Source: Pontiella agarivorans (GTDB lineage Bacteria; Verrucomicrobiota; Kiritimatiellia; Kiritimatiellales; Pontiellaceae). Taken from it: a stretch of 64,000 nt of DNA. This document shows, one piece after another, positions 63,334-64,000 of the stretch. The stretch is from contig NZ_JARVCO010000006.1 in NCBI RefSeq assembly GCF_034531395.1, forward strand, positions 62,001 through 126,000. The letters run 5' to 3'. Below the pieces are notes generated by a model. That model ran no database searches, was not told the origin of the DNA, and saw only the letters and a list, made by a program, of their open reading frames with translations. Position 1 is the first letter of the stretch. Each line of letters opens with the position of its first letter. Both the position numbers and the translations under genes were made by a program.

Positions 63334-64000
63334 TATTCCCCCTCGGAACGATTAGATTATGTCACAACAAAACAGGCTCCCATAAAGAAAAGACGTTGTC
63401 ATGCGGAAAGTTTAAAAAAGCGATATTTAGAGGCCGCGGACCGGAATTGCGTCAGCGGGCATCAGGTGATGGCTTAGACACCGGGCATTAAGCACCAGAC
63501 AACGGTCATTAAGAATTAGGCCCTGGAGGGCCGGGGCATACTTCCCGAAAACACGCCCTGTGCACCCGAACTTCAGGTTGGGCCACACACACCGACCGAC
63601 CTCTGCGGCTTAACTCCTGATAAAACGGCTCACTGACCGATGAAGTGCATGCAAAACAAAAACCGAGCCGAAAACGGTGTTACTTTATGCCCTCCTTGCT
63701 GAGCAATAAAAGCACATGCCACACCGCTTCGTGAAAAAACGCAGCCCACCTGCAATAACACGAAGCGAAGCGCGCTTTGCCCTGCACGGAGCAGGCGGGC
63801 CGCCCGCGGTACAAATGCATTTTCCCCGACGCATCGGAGTCCGCCGGAAGCGGGCGACACAGCAAAAGGTACCGCAGGTGATTATGCCTTCTGACCCCCC
63901 CCCCCGCCCCGTCGAACGGAAAACCACGAAAGCATCCTTAACACAGGGCCATTCCGATCCGACCAACACGCGAGATCTGCATTGACAGACCCTCTTCAGC
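63334..64000. other. Non-coding or unresolved end of window
   Basis: These 667 bp contain only short, overlapping, mutually exclusive frames (76-94 codons) with no family resemblance, so I annotate none. The first part must hold the autotransporter promoter. An 11-base C run at 63895-63905 followed by G and CCCC, and the word ACCACGAAA (63924-63932), are the only features noted. A gene may start beyond the right edge. Confidence 0.5.

Noticed and set aside
63630-63985. Several overlapping ORFs of 61-94 codons at the right end
   Set aside because: They exclude one another on both strands, have no ribosome sites and no family similarity.

Overview
The window reads as a chromosomal segment of a Gram-negative bacterium of the PVC superphylum, most like Kiritimatiellota. 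This is an inference, because there is no rRNA in the window. The support is: outer-membrane hallmarks (an LptF/G permease, an autotransporter, a lipoprotein protease, an AsmA-like protein); secreted Cys-type sulfatases clustered with glycoside hydrolases; a pseudopilin quartet of the verrucomicrobial kind; and dispersed intergenic elements of a type common in this group. Coding is dense on both strands. I recognise no tRNA, rRNA, CRISPR array, intact insertion sequence or prophage.

Layout. 1-1.9 kb: the end of a zinc/manganese-type ABC importer operon. 1.9-2.6 kb: a decayed reading frame, two copies of a palindromic repeat and a pair of convergent terminators. 2.6-5.4 kb: pyruvate phosphate dikinase. 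5.6-9.7 kb: four overlapping pseudopilin genes in the order H-I-J-K, the last one greatly enlarged. 9.8-10.6 kb: a short-chain prenyl diphosphate synthase. 10.6-19.7 kb: a six-gene leftward operon of three sulfatases, two GH16 enzymes and one GH2 enzyme, probably for a sulfated galactan such as a red-algal polysaccharide. 19.8-23.8 kb: a ComEC-like channel, a glycosyltransferase and a membrane TPR protein. 23.9-25.5 kb: a small Cys-rich membrane protein, a Fur-family repressor facing a 56-residue ferredoxin, and a DUF212 protein. 25.5-33 kb: an ABC exporter set (ATPase, permease, GldG-like, DUF4340) ending in a large AsmA-like protein. 33-38.4 kb: hisC, hisD, a BrnTA toxin-antitoxin pair, mnmE and an M48 lipoprotein protease. 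38.8-43 kb: a DUF1015 protein, then a zinc-starvation module (a Zur-like repressor facing a COG0523 GTPase and a DUF1826 protein, with two operator palindromes between). 43-52 kb: truA, a DUF3142/CGPYFP gene pair, cutA, zwf, an LptF/G-family permease, a GNAT enzyme and icd. 52-58.2 kb: a flavodoxin, rph, the rpmH-rnpA-yidD-yidC cluster and rpoN. 58.4-63.3 kb: an MBL-fold hydrolase, a repeat-rich gap and a 1201-residue autotransporter.

The most striking signal is not a gene. A 15-bp palindrome, TTCCARNNNYTGGAA, occurs at least 21 times in perfect form across 54 kb, where its ten fixed bases alone would be expected about 0.06 times. It lies between genes and inside genes in all three reading frames, so it writes recurring peptides (FQxLE, or S-x-x-W-K/N) into unrelated proteins. 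This suggests selection or amplification at the DNA level: a binding site for a chromosome-organising or regulatory protein, a methylation site, or a HIP1-like iterated palindrome. Other non-coding signals are a ~105-bp element present as inverted copies on either side of rpoN and the MBL gene, ~75-bp direct repeats with hairpins before the autotransporter, and operator-like palindromes ahead of the sulfatase operon, between the Fur-like gene and the ferredoxin, and in the zinc module.
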